Below are positions 51,978 to 60,666 of a DNA stretch of 64,000 nucleotides, in pieces (the stretch's first letter is position 1; each line of letters opens with the position of its first letter). A program made the position numbers and the translations under genes. Below the pieces are notes generated by a model that had not been told where the DNA came from, did no database searches, and saw only the letters and a program-made list of their open reading frames with translations. The DNA is from Flavobacterium sp. (GTDB lineage: Bacteria > Bacteroidota > Bacteroidia > Flavobacteriales > Flavobacteriaceae), in NCBI RefSeq assembly GCF_027484205.1, contig NZ_JAIXUB010000015.1:248001-312000 (forward strand), written 5' to 3'.

Positions 51978-52733
51978 TTATGAGTTTTTCAATTTTTTAT
52001 TATCAATATAATTCACGCCTAAACCACCCATAATTTTATAACTATGCATTTCTTTTTCTGAATCAATTGAAAGGTTTAAAATTAGACTATTATTTCTGAT
52101 TTTTGATAAATCAATTTTCATACTTTTAGAATAACTTGAATCGTTAGAATTTATTGTAACATATATTTCAGAGGTTTTTTTATCCAATAGCAATGGAATG
52201 GAATATGCACCAGTTTTTGGATCCACTTTTACAGATACATTTGAACCTGAAACATATATTTGTAACTCAGGATATTTCTCATTTGATAAAGGTTTTTTAG
52301 TTGCCTTTTCTAAAATTTTGCCACTCAAAACAAAGGAAGCCATTTTGCCTTCTTGATAAGCAATTTTTCCAACAATATGTGGATTAGGTTTAGCACAACC
52401 AACTTCAGTTTTTACAGGTTCTTTTTCTTGTCCAACAATATTTGAAGTCAATAAAACCGATGCAGCAACTGCAACAGCATATTTGAAATTATTGCTTTTA
52501 GAAATTTCGTTTATTTCAAATTCTTCTTCGAGTTGTGATGTTTTTAATCGTGCACAAATACTTTTGTTTTTATTTTCAGCAATAAATCTTGCTACTTCAG
52601 CATTGGTTTTCGTACTTAAATCAATTACGTTTTTAGCACAAGAATTACAAAATGAACCATTAGAATTAGGAATCATTTTATCAAATTTTTCTTCGCAAGG
52701 ACTTTTTATTTCTAAGGAAAATTTCTTTTTCAT
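51978..52733 (-). CDS. Membrane protein with N-terminal Cys-pair domain and carboxypeptidase-like regulatory domain
   Basis: The 251-aa product begins with a cytoplasmic Cys-rich part, 'SPCEEKFDKMIPNSNGSFCNSCAKNV', a common Bacteroidota module. One membrane span follows near 85-102 (YAVAVAASVLLTSNIVG), then a beta domain from about 130 ('FVLSGKILEKATKKPLSNE') that looks like a CarboxypepD_reg fold. The C-terminus is polar. It lies one base upstream of the DUF4139 gene in the same direction. Confidence 0.7.
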   Translation of the reverse strand: MKKKFSLEIKSPCEEKFDKMIPNSNGSFCNSCAKNVIDLSTKTNAEVARFIAENKNKSICARLKTSQLEEEFEINEISKSNNFKYAVAVAASVLLTSNIVGQEKEPVKTEVGCAKPNPHIVGKIAYQEGKMASFVLSGKILEKATKKPLSNEKYPELQIYVSGSNVSVKVDPKTGAYSIPLLLDKKTSEIYVTINSNDSSYSKSMKIDLSKIRNNSLILNLSIDSEKEMHSYKIMGGLGVNYIDNKKLKNS

Positions 52734-52802
52734 AACGTTTACTATTTAGTTATAAATATAAAGAGTGTTATTTTTATGAAAAGGTTGGGAAGCGATGAAA
52801 AA

Positions 52803-53267
52803 TTATTTTATTTCTTTAACTTTTATACCAATACCAATTACATTAGGCAAGTAAGGTTTGTCAAAAACATGACTAACTTTTATAGTATATTTTCCTTTTT
52901 GAAGTTTCATTTTTTCCAAAATATTCATTGACATATCACAAATATCGCCACCACAATCAGCTAATGGTTTGCCATTTTTATCAATAATATTAAAATCAAT
53001 GTTGTGAAATTCTTCTTCGCCTGAAGGATTTTTAACGTCTATTTTTATTGGAACACTTGCAAATTGATAATCGGAAATATGACTAAATTCAAACACAACA
53101 TTATAGAATTTTGAATCATCATCAATAGTAAACTCAAAAGTTTTAGCATCTGTTTTAAACCATCTGTGATTTTCAGGAAGACGAATAAATTTTGAATATT
53201 CTGTTTTTTCTGAACAAGAAGTTAAAAAGGAAATTGAAAGTAAGAAAAGAACAAATTTTGATTTCAT
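52803..53267 (-). CDS. GldH-like lipoprotein
   Basis: A lipoprotein signal (MKSKFVLFLLSISFLTSC, acylated Cys18) and a beta-rich mature part: 'RLPENHRWFKTDAKTFEFTI', 'KFYNVVFEFSHISDYQF', 'GKYTIKVSHVFD'. This matches the pattern of the gliding lipoprotein GldH family, shorter and more divergent than a usual GldH. It lies upstream of nothing else of the gliding set, so a paralogue is likely. Gliding or T9SS role inferred. Confidence 0.6.
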   Translation of the reverse strand: MKSKFVLFLLSISFLTSCSEKTEYSKFIRLPENHRWFKTDAKTFEFTIDDDSKFYNVVFEFSHISDYQFASVPIKIDVKNPSGEEEFHNIDFNIIDKNGKPLADCGGDICDMSMNILEKMKLQKGKYTIKVSHVFDKPYLPNVIGIGIKVKEIK

Positions 53268-53306
53268 GGTTTGGTTTTTTAGATAACGTGATTGGTAACC
53301 AAATTA

Positions 53307-54665
53307 TTATCCAAAAAGATGTTCTACAACTTCTTCAATTTTAGACACTAAAACCACTTTTATTCCAGGAAATTTTGTGGAAATTTTATTGTATTTTGAA
53401 ACAAAAATAGTTGCAAAACCAAGTTTTTCGGCTTCTTGAATGCGTTGTTCTACTCTGTTTACAGGACGAATTTCGCCCGATAGACCAACTTCACCCGCAA
53501 AGCAAACGTCTTTTCCAACGGCGATATCTTCATTTGACGAAAGTATAGAAGCCACAACAGCTAAATCAATTGCCGGATCATCAACCGATATTCCGCCAGT
53601 TACATTCAAGAAAACGTCTTTTGTTCCTAGTCTGAAACCAGCGCGTTTTTCTAAAACAGCTAAAAGCATGTTTAGTCTTTTTGCATTGTAACCAGTTGTA
53701 CTTCGTTGTGGAGTTCCATAAACTGCTGTTGAAACAAGTGCTTGAATTTCAATCATCAGTGGACGCATTCCTTCAAGTGTTGAAGCAATGGCAGTTCCAG
53801 AAAGTTCTTCTTCACGATGCGAAAGTAAAATTTCAGATGGATTAGAAACTTCTCTCAAACCTGAACCTTGCATTTCATAAATTCCAAGCTCGGCTGTAGA
53901 GCCAAACCGGTTTTTTAAACTGCGTAAAATTCGGTAAACATGATTTCTGTCGCCTTCAAATTGTAAAACAGTGTCAACCATGTGTTCCAATATTTTTGGT
54001 CCAGCAATGGTTCCATCTTTTGTGATATGACCAATTAAAATTACAGGAACATTGGTTTCTTTGGCAAATTTTATTAGTTCAGCGGTACATTCTCTAATTT
54101 GAGAAATACTTCCTGCGGTCGATTCAATATAATCGGTATGAAGTGTTTGAATGGAATCAATAATTACAATTTCGGGTTCAATTTCTTGAATTTGACGAAA
54201 GATATTTTGGGTTTTTGTTTCTGTTAAAATGTAGCAATTATCACCATTGGGAGTAATTCTTTCGGCACGCATTTTTATCTGTTTCTGACTTTCTTCACCC
54301 GAAACATATAAAGTTTTATAAGGTAATTTTAACGAAATTTGTAATAATAAAGTACTTTTTCCAATTCCGGGTTCGCCACCAAGAAGGATTAAAGAACCAG
54401 GAACGATTCCGCCACCAAGTACACGATTTAATTCGCCATCAAGCGTGTTCATTCGAATTTCTTCCGACGAATCAATTTCGGTTACTTTTAATGGTTTTGG
54501 AGCTTTTTTTACTTCTGATGTTGGCTTCCAACTTGTTTTTTCTTCCTTTTGAATAACTTCTTCTACAATTGTATTCCATTCTTTACAAGCATTACATTGT
54601 CCTTGCCATCTAGCATATTGAGTGCCACAATTTTGACAGAAGAAAGAAGTTTTAAGTTTTGCCAT
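53307..54665 (-). CDS. radA: DNA repair protein RadA
   Basis: A 452-aa homologue of RecA-like recombination helicases. The N-terminal zinc finger has C10, C13, C24 and C27 ('CQNCGTQYARWQGQC'). Walker A is 'GGEPGIGKST' near 95, Walker B 'IVIIDSIQTL', and the RadA-specific 'LKNRFGS' motif is near 248. A Lon-like C-terminal domain follows ('LDLAVVASILSS', 'FAGEVGLSGEIRPV'). It promotes branch migration in repair and transformation. Confidence 0.96.
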   Translation of the reverse strand: MAKLKTSFFCQNCGTQYARWQGQCNACKEWNTIVEEVIQKEEKTSWKPTSEVKKAPKPLKVTEIDSSEEIRMNTLDGELNRVLGGGIVPGSLILLGGEPGIGKSTLLLQISLKLPYKTLYVSGEESQKQIKMRAERITPNGDNCYILTETKTQNIFRQIQEIEPEIVIIDSIQTLHTDYIESTAGSISQIRECTAELIKFAKETNVPVILIGHITKDGTIAGPKILEHMVDTVLQFEGDRNHVYRILRSLKNRFGSTAELGIYEMQGSGLREVSNPSEILLSHREEELSGTAIASTLEGMRPLMIEIQALVSTAVYGTPQRSTTGYNAKRLNMLLAVLEKRAGFRLGTKDVFLNVTGGISVDDPAIDLAVVASILSSNEDIAVGKDVCFAGEVGLSGEIRPVNRVEQRIQEAEKLGFATIFVSKYNKISTKFPGIKVVLVSKIEEVVEHLFG

Positions 54666-54689
54666 TTTATGCTGAAGAATTTTCAGTAA

Positions 54690-55841
54690 TTATTTTTTAA
54701 TTTGAGTTCTAAGTTCGTCTGCTTTTGTAAGCATAGCTTCTTTTGTTAATTCACCAATTGGTTCCAATGTAAAAGCATTTTGATACGCCTTTGTTGCACG
54801 TTTATAATCTTCAGAAATTTCATAATATCTTCCCATGTAGTATTCTCCAAGCATTGCTTTTGGGTATGATTTATTAGCAAGTTGTGCTAATCCTTCGAAT
54901 TCTGCATAGGCTTTATTTTTCATAATTGCAGCTTCAATTGCTCTAAAATCATTTACACGAATAGGCATTTTAATTCCAATAGTTTTTTCTAGTAAATCAT
55001 ATTTATTTTTCAAATAATCAACATATCCAGATTCCATTTTGACAATTTTCTCTTGGAATTCTGATGAAGAAATGGGTTTATAAGTTGCAAAAAATTGATA
55101 TAAAACATTTGGAACAGAATGTAATACAAGAGAATAATGTGATGCGTCTTTTATTTCATCATATTTGTAATTTAAAGCAGGATTTTTAACTAGTTTTAAA
55201 TTATCATTTAATAGTGTTACATCTTCTTTCATTTTTTTAATATCACCATCTGCTGAAGATAAATAGTAAAAAATATTGTTTTGTTGAGCGGCTAATCTAC
55301 TTGGAATTCGTGTTTCCATTTCTAAGGCAAGTTCAGGACTCAAACATGCATAAGCATTGAAAAGAGGTGCATCTTTGTATAAAAACAAATTAATATATCC
55401 TGCGGTTAAGTCGTGACCAGCAATCATTTTGAAACTTCCTATTCTATATTTTGATTGAATGTAGGGAAGAAGTTCTCCACCAATAAATTCAAAAAAACTA
55501 GCTCCTTTTCCTTCAGGTAAACCCGTAGTTTCATCTATAGTACAGTCATCAAATCGTTCGCCTTCTTTGTTTTGATGAAGTCCTACAATAATAGCTTCAG
55601 GTAAATCATCCCAATAATTTCCATAACTTAAAGCACCTTGGAAAGCATCAAAAAGATAATCACCATCAAGAAGAAGAATTAAAGGATATGTTTTTTTAGA
55701 ATTTTTTTCATAAGATTGAGGAACAGAAACAGATAATTCTCTGTATTTATCCATTTTTCTTGAAAGAACACTGTCTTTTACTTTTTGTGAAAACCCACTA
55801 AATGAGATAATTAGCGATGCTAAAAGCAATAATTTTTTCAT
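54690..55841 (-). CDS. Exported alpha/beta-hydrolase-like protein without the nucleophile Ser
   Basis: A signal peptide (MKKLLLLASLIISFSGFSQ) precedes an esterase-D/Fes-type fold: 'YPLILLLDGDYLFDAFQG' near 52 and 'EAIIVGLHQNKEGERFDD'. At the nucleophile elbow, where GHSxGG is expected, the sequence is GHDLTAG at 142-148, so Asp144 replaces Ser. A candidate His is in 'DASHYSLVLH' near 234. The last 90 residues look like TPR helices. It may be a non-catalytic binding protein or use another residue. Upstream is the membrane protein gene at 55900. Confidence 0.7.
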   Translation of the reverse strand: MKKLLLLASLIISFSGFSQKVKDSVLSRKMDKYRELSVSVPQSYEKNSKKTYPLILLLDGDYLFDAFQGALSYGNYWDDLPEAIIVGLHQNKEGERFDDCTIDETTGLPEGKGASFFEFIGGELLPYIQSKYRIGSFKMIAGHDLTAGYINLFLYKDAPLFNAYACLSPELALEMETRIPSRLAAQQNNIFYYLSSADGDIKKMKEDVTLLNDNLKLVKNPALNYKYDEIKDASHYSLVLHSVPNVLYQFFATYKPISSSEFQEKIVKMESGYVDYLKNKYDLLEKTIGIKMPIRVNDFRAIEAAIMKNKAYAEFEGLAQLANKSYPKAMLGEYYMGRYYEISEDYKRATKAYQNAFTLEPIGELTKEAMLTKADELRTQIKK

Positions 55842-55899
55842 ATTCTATTTTGAGTTTAGGTTTTTAGAAAACGATTTTAAAACTCAAGCAAGATATAAA

Positions 55900-56862
55900 T
55901 TATTTTTTATTTAAAATAGGTAATAAGATGTAGGAAAGTAATCCTAGAAGTATTGTGAAAATTGTTTGCGATGCCCAAGCTAACCAACCAAAAGCTGTTC
56001 CTATATCGTTAGAAATTCCGTAAATCCCAAAAATTAAAGCTATTGAGAAAGGATAAGCACCTAATCCACCATTAGAAAAACCAATTGCTAAACTGCCAAA
56101 AATGAATCCCATTAGCACAATGTCAAAACTTATATTTGAGGTTTCAGGAAGTGCAAAAATGGCTGCATAAAACATCATTAAATAAGTAAACCAAATAAAA
56201 AATGAATGAAAAATATAATTCCATTTATGTTTCATTTTGTAAATACTTGACATTCCTTCAATCAATCCTGAAAGTTTTTCTTTTAACTTTAAAATTATTT
56301 TCCACTCAGCATAAATCCAAATTAAAACAAAAATTATAAAACATACAAATCCAACAATTAAAGCAATTATTATGGTATTTATAGATACATTTTCGTCTAA
56401 AAGAAATTGGTAAATTTTGTCAAATTGCGATATAAAACCGATGACAACAAATAGAAAAAAAATCATTAAATCAACAATTCTCTCGGCAACAATTGTTCCA
56501 AAAACTTTGTCAAAAGGGATATTTTCATATTTTTTTAACAAAGCTGCTCGAGAAATTTCACCTGAACGAGGAACGGTCATATTGACTAAATAGGAAACAG
56601 AAACAGTTAGAAAATTGTTATGAAATTTTGTTTGATATCCTAAATGATTTAATGCAAATTTCCAACGATAAGCTCTTGACCAGAAACCGATAAATGCAAA
56701 GACTAAAGAAAGTAAAATGTAATAATAATTAGCTTTTTGAAAACTAATTTTTATTTTTTCAATTTCTTCTGATGTGAGTGTAGAATATTGATAATAAATG
56801 ATACCTATTCCTATAAAAAGAGGAATAAGTACAGTCAACCATTTACGGATTTGATTCTTCAA
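55900..56862 (-). CDS. Lysylphosphatidylglycerol-synthase-type membrane protein
   Basis: A 320-aa protein with about seven to eight hydrophobic helices. 'FWSRAYRWKFALNHLG' near 61, 'TVPRSGEISRAALLKKY' near 97 and 'GFSNGGLGAYPFSIAL' near 258 are marks of the LPG_synthase_TM family (UPF0104). It acts in the inner membrane, perhaps as a flippase or lipid transferase. It is 4 nt from panD, in the same direction. Confidence 0.85.
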   Translation of the reverse strand: MKNQIRKWLTVLIPLFIGIGIIYYQYSTLTSEEIEKIKISFQKANYYYILLSLVFAFIGFWSRAYRWKFALNHLGYQTKFHNNFLTVSVSYLVNMTVPRSGEISRAALLKKYENIPFDKVFGTIVAERIVDLMIFFLFVVIGFISQFDKIYQFLLDENVSINTIIIALIVGFVCFIIFVLIWIYAEWKIILKLKEKLSGLIEGMSSIYKMKHKWNYIFHSFFIWFTYLMMFYAAIFALPETSNISFDIVLMGFIFGSLAIGFSNGGLGAYPFSIALIFGIYGISNDIGTAFGWLAWASQTIFTILLGLLSYILLPILNKK

Positions 56863-56866
56863 AAGA

Positions 56867-57217
56867 TTATCTCAATGAGTTGTCGTTTTCATTCGGAAAA
56901 ACGAGCCAAGGTTTGAATGATTTTGCTTCTTCAAAATCTAAAGTAGCATAGGAAATAATAATAATAATATCACCTGGATGAACTTTTCTAGCTGCTGGAC
57001 CATTTAAGGTAACTTCACCAGAATTTCTTGCGCCTTTGATGGCATAAGTTTCAAAACGTTCTCCGTTATTGATATTAACAATAGCAACTTTTTCACCTTC
57101 AATAAGGTTTGAAGCATCCATTAATGCTTCATCGATAGTAATACTACCAATATAGTTCAAATCTGCGCCAGTTACTTTAACGCGATGAATTTTCGATTTT
57201 ACAACTTGAATTTGCAT
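56867..57217 (-). CDS. panD: Aspartate 1-decarboxylase
   Basis: Makes beta-alanine from aspartate for pantothenate. The 116-aa proenzyme has the self-cleavage site Gly24-Ser25 in 'YIGSITIDE' that gives the pyruvoyl cofactor. Also present are '[20 protein letters not shown]' and '[17 protein letters not shown]'. It follows panC by 14 nt. Confidence 0.97.
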   Translation of the reverse strand: MQIQVVKSKIHRVKVTGADLNYIGSITIDEALMDASNLIEGEKVAIVNINNGERFETYAIKGARNSGEVTLNGPAARKVHPGDIIIIISYATLDFEEAKSFKPWLVFPNENDNSLR

Positions 57218-57231
57218 GGTGCAAAGTTAAA

Positions 57232-58080
57232 TTAATTTAGTGAAATAGTATCAATCAATCGAATTTTGTTAACAAAAACTGCAATAAAAGCTCTGTATTT
57301 CTTGTTTTTGTTTTTGCGTTTACAAGTTAACAGCGTTGCTTCGTCTGCAATTTCAAAATATTCCAATTCAAACATGGTATTATTTTTAAAAGCTTTTGTA
57401 ACAAATTCAGAAACCTCTTTAGCAGATTTCGTGCCAAAAAGTTTTTTTGCTTCATTCATCGTTTTGTAAATAATGGATGCTTTATCTTTTTGTTCTTCGG
57501 TTAGTCTTTCATTTCTTGAACTCATTGCTAATCCATTAGCTTCTCTGTAAATTGGACAACCTATAATAGTTACTGCAAGCTTTTCTTTTTCGACTAATTT
57601 TTTTACAATTTGCAATTGCTGAAAATCTTTTTCACCAAAATAGGCATTCGTTGGATTTACAATTTCAAATAATTTTTTTACAACCGTTCCAACGCCATCA
57701 AAATGTCCAGGTCGAAATTTACCTTCCATTTGATTTTCTAAACCATCAAAATTGTAATGTTGTGATTTTGTTTTTCCTTCATAGATATCCTCAACCGATG
57801 GTGCATAAACAAGTATTTCTTTTGAAATTGTTTTGATTTTTTCAACATCATTTTCAAGTGTTCTAGGATATTTTTTTAAATCTTCAGGATTATTAAATTG
57901 GGTTGGATTAACAAAAATACTAATTACGGTTATAGTGTTGTTTTCTAAGGATTTTTTTAATAAAGATAAATGCCCTTTATGTAAAGCGCCCATTGTAGGC
58001 ACAAAACCTATTGTAGAATTATTGCTACAATTTTGTTTTAAATGAGTTTGTAAATCTACTTTTTTATTGAAAACGAGCAT
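57232..58080 (-). CDS. panC: Pantothenate synthetase
   Basis: Joins pantoate and beta-alanine with ATP to make pantothenate. The HIGH-like motif is 'PTMGALHKGHLSLL' near 28-41. 'GFVPTMGALH', 'RPGHFDGVGTVVKKLFEIV' near 124 and 'AMSSRN' near 180 are typical. It is 282 aa, full length, and begins a leftward series of genes with panD. Confidence 0.97.
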   Translation of the reverse strand: MLVFNKKVDLQTHLKQNCSNNSTIGFVPTMGALHKGHLSLLKKSLENNTITVISIFVNPTQFNNPEDLKKYPRTLENDVEKIKTISKEILVYAPSVEDIYEGKTKSQHYNFDGLENQMEGKFRPGHFDGVGTVVKKLFEIVNPTNAYFGEKDFQQLQIVKKLVEKEKLAVTIIGCPIYREANGLAMSSRNERLTEEQKDKASIIYKTMNEAKKLFGTKSAKEVSEFVTKAFKNNTMFELEYFEIADEATLLTCKRKNKNKKYRAFIAVFVNKIRLIDTISLN

Positions 58081-58103
58081 CTGATTTTTATTAAAATAGG
58101 TTA

Positions 58104-58111
58104 CAAACTTA
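58104..58111 (-). promoter_or_regulatory. -7 box of the panC-panD operon
   Basis: The minus strand reads TAAGTTTG, a match to TAnnTTTG, 23 nt upstream of the panC ATG, in a 106-bp divergent gap. Confidence 0.55.
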
Positions 58112-58142
58112 ACACTTTAGTAATTATCTGCATAAATTTTTG

Positions 58143-58150
58143 TAATTTTG
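58143..58150 (+). promoter_or_regulatory. -7 box of the GT5-domain gene
   Basis: TAATTTTG, a match to TAnnTTTG, 36 nt upstream of the ATG at 58187; divergent to the panC promoter. Confidence 0.5.
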
Positions 58151-58186
58151 CATGTTTTTTTATTGCAAATAAATACAAAATATATA

Positions 58187-58990
58187 ATGGAAGATAAGAG
58201 GATATTATATGTCTCATCTGAAGTGGTGCCTTATTTGGCTGAGAACGAAGTTTCTTTAATGTCTTACGACGTACCTAAAATGATAAACGATCAAGGCGGA
58301 CAAATTAGAATTTTTATGCCTAGATATGGAAATATCAACGAAAGAAGACATCAATTACATGAGGTAATTCGTCTTTCAGGTATGAATTTAGTAGTTAATG
58401 ATGTTGATATGCCATTAATTATTAAAGTTGCTTCCATTCCAAAAGAAAGAATACAGGTTTATTTTATCGATAACGACGAATATTTTAAAAGAAAAGCCAC
58501 TTTCTCTGATGAAGATGGAACGTTGTATCCTGATAACGATGAACGTGCTATTTTCTTTGCAAAAGGCGTTGTTGAAACTGTAAAAAAATTAAATTGGGTT
58601 CCAGATATTATTCATGTTCATGGTTGGATGACTGCGTTGTTACCGATATACATGAAACATTACTATAAAGATGAAGCACTTTTTTCTGAAACAAAAATAA
58701 TAAGCTCAATTTACAGTCAATCATTTGAAGGAAATCTTGATATTGAGTTAATCAATAAAATAGAGTTTGATGGAATTCCAAAAGACGCTATTTCAGAGCT
58801 TGCTACACCAAATTATGAAAATATTTTGAAAGCATCAATCAATCACTCAGATGGCGTAATTATTGCTTCTGATAATCTTTCCTCAAGTTTAACAAAATTT
58901 ATAGAATCTTCAGGAAAACCTTTTTTACCTTTCGCCTCTAAAGAAGAGTTTGCACAGCAGTACACTTCATTCTATAAAAAAACATTATAA
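58187..58990 (+). CDS. Glycogen/starch-synthase N-terminal-domain protein
   Basis: ATG 58187 fits the family ('MEDKRILYVSSEVVPYLAEN'); an upstream in-frame start at 58148 would put the start inside the promoter. The 267-aa product has only the N-terminal half of a GT5 glycosyltransferase: 'ILYVSSEVVPY', 'IRIFMPRYGNINERRHQLHE', 'IIHVHGWMTALLPIYMK'. The C-terminal nucleotide-sugar domain is missing. This short form is common in flavobacteria. It may be regulatory rather than catalytic. Confidence 0.8.
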   Translation: MEDKRILYVSSEVVPYLAENEVSLMSYDVPKMINDQGGQIRIFMPRYGNINERRHQLHEVIRLSGMNLVVNDVDMPLIIKVASIPKERIQVYFIDNDEYFKRKATFSDEDGTLYPDNDERAIFFAKGVVETVKKLNWVPDIIHVHGWMTALLPIYMKHYYKDEALFSETKIISSIYSQSFEGNLDIELINKIEFDGIPKDAISELATPNYENILKASINHSDGVIIASDNLSSSLTKFIESSGKPFLPFASKEEFAQQYTSFYKKTL

Positions 58991-59006
58991 TATTTTCAAA
59001 TTAGGT

Positions 59007-60653
59007 ATGAAATTCAATATTTATTTAAAAGCACTATTACTAGGATTTACAATCATTTTTATTGCATCATGCGACAAAGATTACAACGAAATTGGAGCTG
59101 ATGTCATTGGTGATAACGACAACCATTATGGTTTTGATGTTGATAGTACAAAAACAGTAAAAGCGTATAATTTAGCAATTGGACCTGTTCAAACTAACAA
59201 TTTACCTATTAATGCTTTAGGTTCATATAATCATCCTAAATTTGGAAGAACAACAGCAAATTTTGTTACACAACTAGAACTTGTAGCTGCTGATCCAAAA
59301 TTTTATAGTCCAACAATTGACTCTGTTTATTTGTATGTGCCTTATTTTAGTGAATTGACAGAAACAGATAGTGAAACAGGAGACAGAACTTTTGAATTAG
59401 ATTCTGTATATGGTGGAACTGCTAAATTTAGATTAAGTGTATATGAATCGGGTTATTTTTTAAGAGATTATGATCCAGCAGATGGTTTTCAAGAAGCTCA
59501 AAAATATTATTCTAATCAAAACGCAATTTTTGACGCAAATAAAATTGGTACACCATTAAATAATGACGTATTGTCGGTATCTCAAAATGAGGAATTTTAT
59601 TTTAAAACAAATGAATATAAAATAAAATATCAAAAAGACGGCGAGGAAGTAATTAAAGAAAGAAAAGCACCTGGAATTTGGTTAGACTTAGATGAGGATT
59701 TTTTCGCGCAAAAAATTTTTAATGCTCCATCAGGAAAATTAATAAATAATAATGTTTTTAAAGATTATTTTAGAGGATTGTATTTTAAAGCTGAGGAGTT
59801 GCCTTCTTCACCTATTGGAGCTATGGCAATGCTTAATTTTAAACAAGGAAAAATTGTTATTGAGTATGAGGATGAAACATCATCTACAGATGACACAAGA
59901 AAGAAAAAATCAATGTCAATTAATTTAGGAGGTAATAGTGTAAATCTATTCGAAAATGCAGAAAGTCCAGAATTTTCTGCTGCATTAGCAACTGCAAATC
60001 CTTCAATTGGAGATGAAAAATTATATTTAAAAGGACAACAAGGTTCAATTGCAGTAATTGATTTATTTGGTTCAGAAGATTTAAAAGGTGTAGATCCAAA
60101 TACAGGTTTATTAAACAATACTCCTAATGGAATTTCTGATGAAATAGATGAAATGAAAGTAAATAACTGGTTGATAAATGAAGCTAATTTGACTTTTACA
60201 ATTGACAATACTTCTATGGCGTCATCTGAAGAACCATACAGAATTTATCTTTACGATTTAAATAATAGAAGACCAATTTATGATTACTATACTGATTTTT
60301 CTACAAGAGCCAATACTAAATTTAATAAAGTAGTACATGGAGGAATAATTGATACTCAAAAAATTGTTGGAGGAAGAGGAATTAGATATAAAATAAGATT
60401 AACTAATCATGTTAGAAATCTTATCAAAAATGATTCAACTAATGTTAGATTAGGTCTTGCTATCACGGAATCAATTAGTACAGTTTCAAATGTGAAGTTG
60501 AAAACACCAATCACTTCAGGTTCTTCTTCAATTGATAGAATTCCTACTGCGGCTGTTATGAATCCTTTAGGTACAATTTTGTATGGAAATCGTTCAAGTG
60601 TTCCTGAAGGCAAAAAATTAAAACTTAAAATTTATTATACAAAACCTGACTAA
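59007..60653 (+). CDS. DUF4270 outer-membrane lipoprotein
   Basis: I chose the ATG at 59007, which begins a lipoprotein signal (MKFNIYLKALLLGFTIIFIASC, acylated Cys22), over the in-frame start at 58950. The 548-aa product has the DUF4270 pattern: 'DKDYNEIGADVIGDN', 'PTIDSVYLYVPYFSE', 'NWLINEANLTFTID', then a beta-rich end. It is located between the GT5 protein and glmS, a common order in this group. Function unknown. Confidence 0.8.
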   Translation: MKFNIYLKALLLGFTIIFIASCDKDYNEIGADVIGDNDNHYGFDVDSTKTVKAYNLAIGPVQTNNLPINALGSYNHPKFGRTTANFVTQLELVAADPKFYSPTIDSVYLYVPYFSELTETDSETGDRTFELDSVYGGTAKFRLSVYESGYFLRDYDPADGFQEAQKYYSNQNAIFDANKIGTPLNNDVLSVSQNEEFYFKTNEYKIKYQKDGEEVIKERKAPGIWLDLDEDFFAQKIFNAPSGKLINNNVFKDYFRGLYFKAEELPSSPIGAMAMLNFKQGKIVIEYEDETSSTDDTRKKKSMSINLGGNSVNLFENAESPEFSAALATANPSIGDEKLYLKGQQGSIAVIDLFGSEDLKGVDPNTGLLNNTPNGISDEIDEMKVNNWLINEANLTFTIDNTSMASSEEPYRIYLYDLNNRRPIYDYYTDFSTRANTKFNKVVHGGIIDTQKIVGGRGIRYKIRLTNHVRNLIKNDSTNVRLGLAITESISTVSNVKLKTPITSGSSSIDRIPTAAVMNPLGTILYGNRSSVPEGKKLKLKIYYTKPD

Positions 60654-60666
60654 ATATAAATAGCTT

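Noticed and set aside
60654-60666. glmS ribozyme or riboswitch
   Set aside because: Only 13 bases separate glmS from the DUF4270 gene, too short for such an element.
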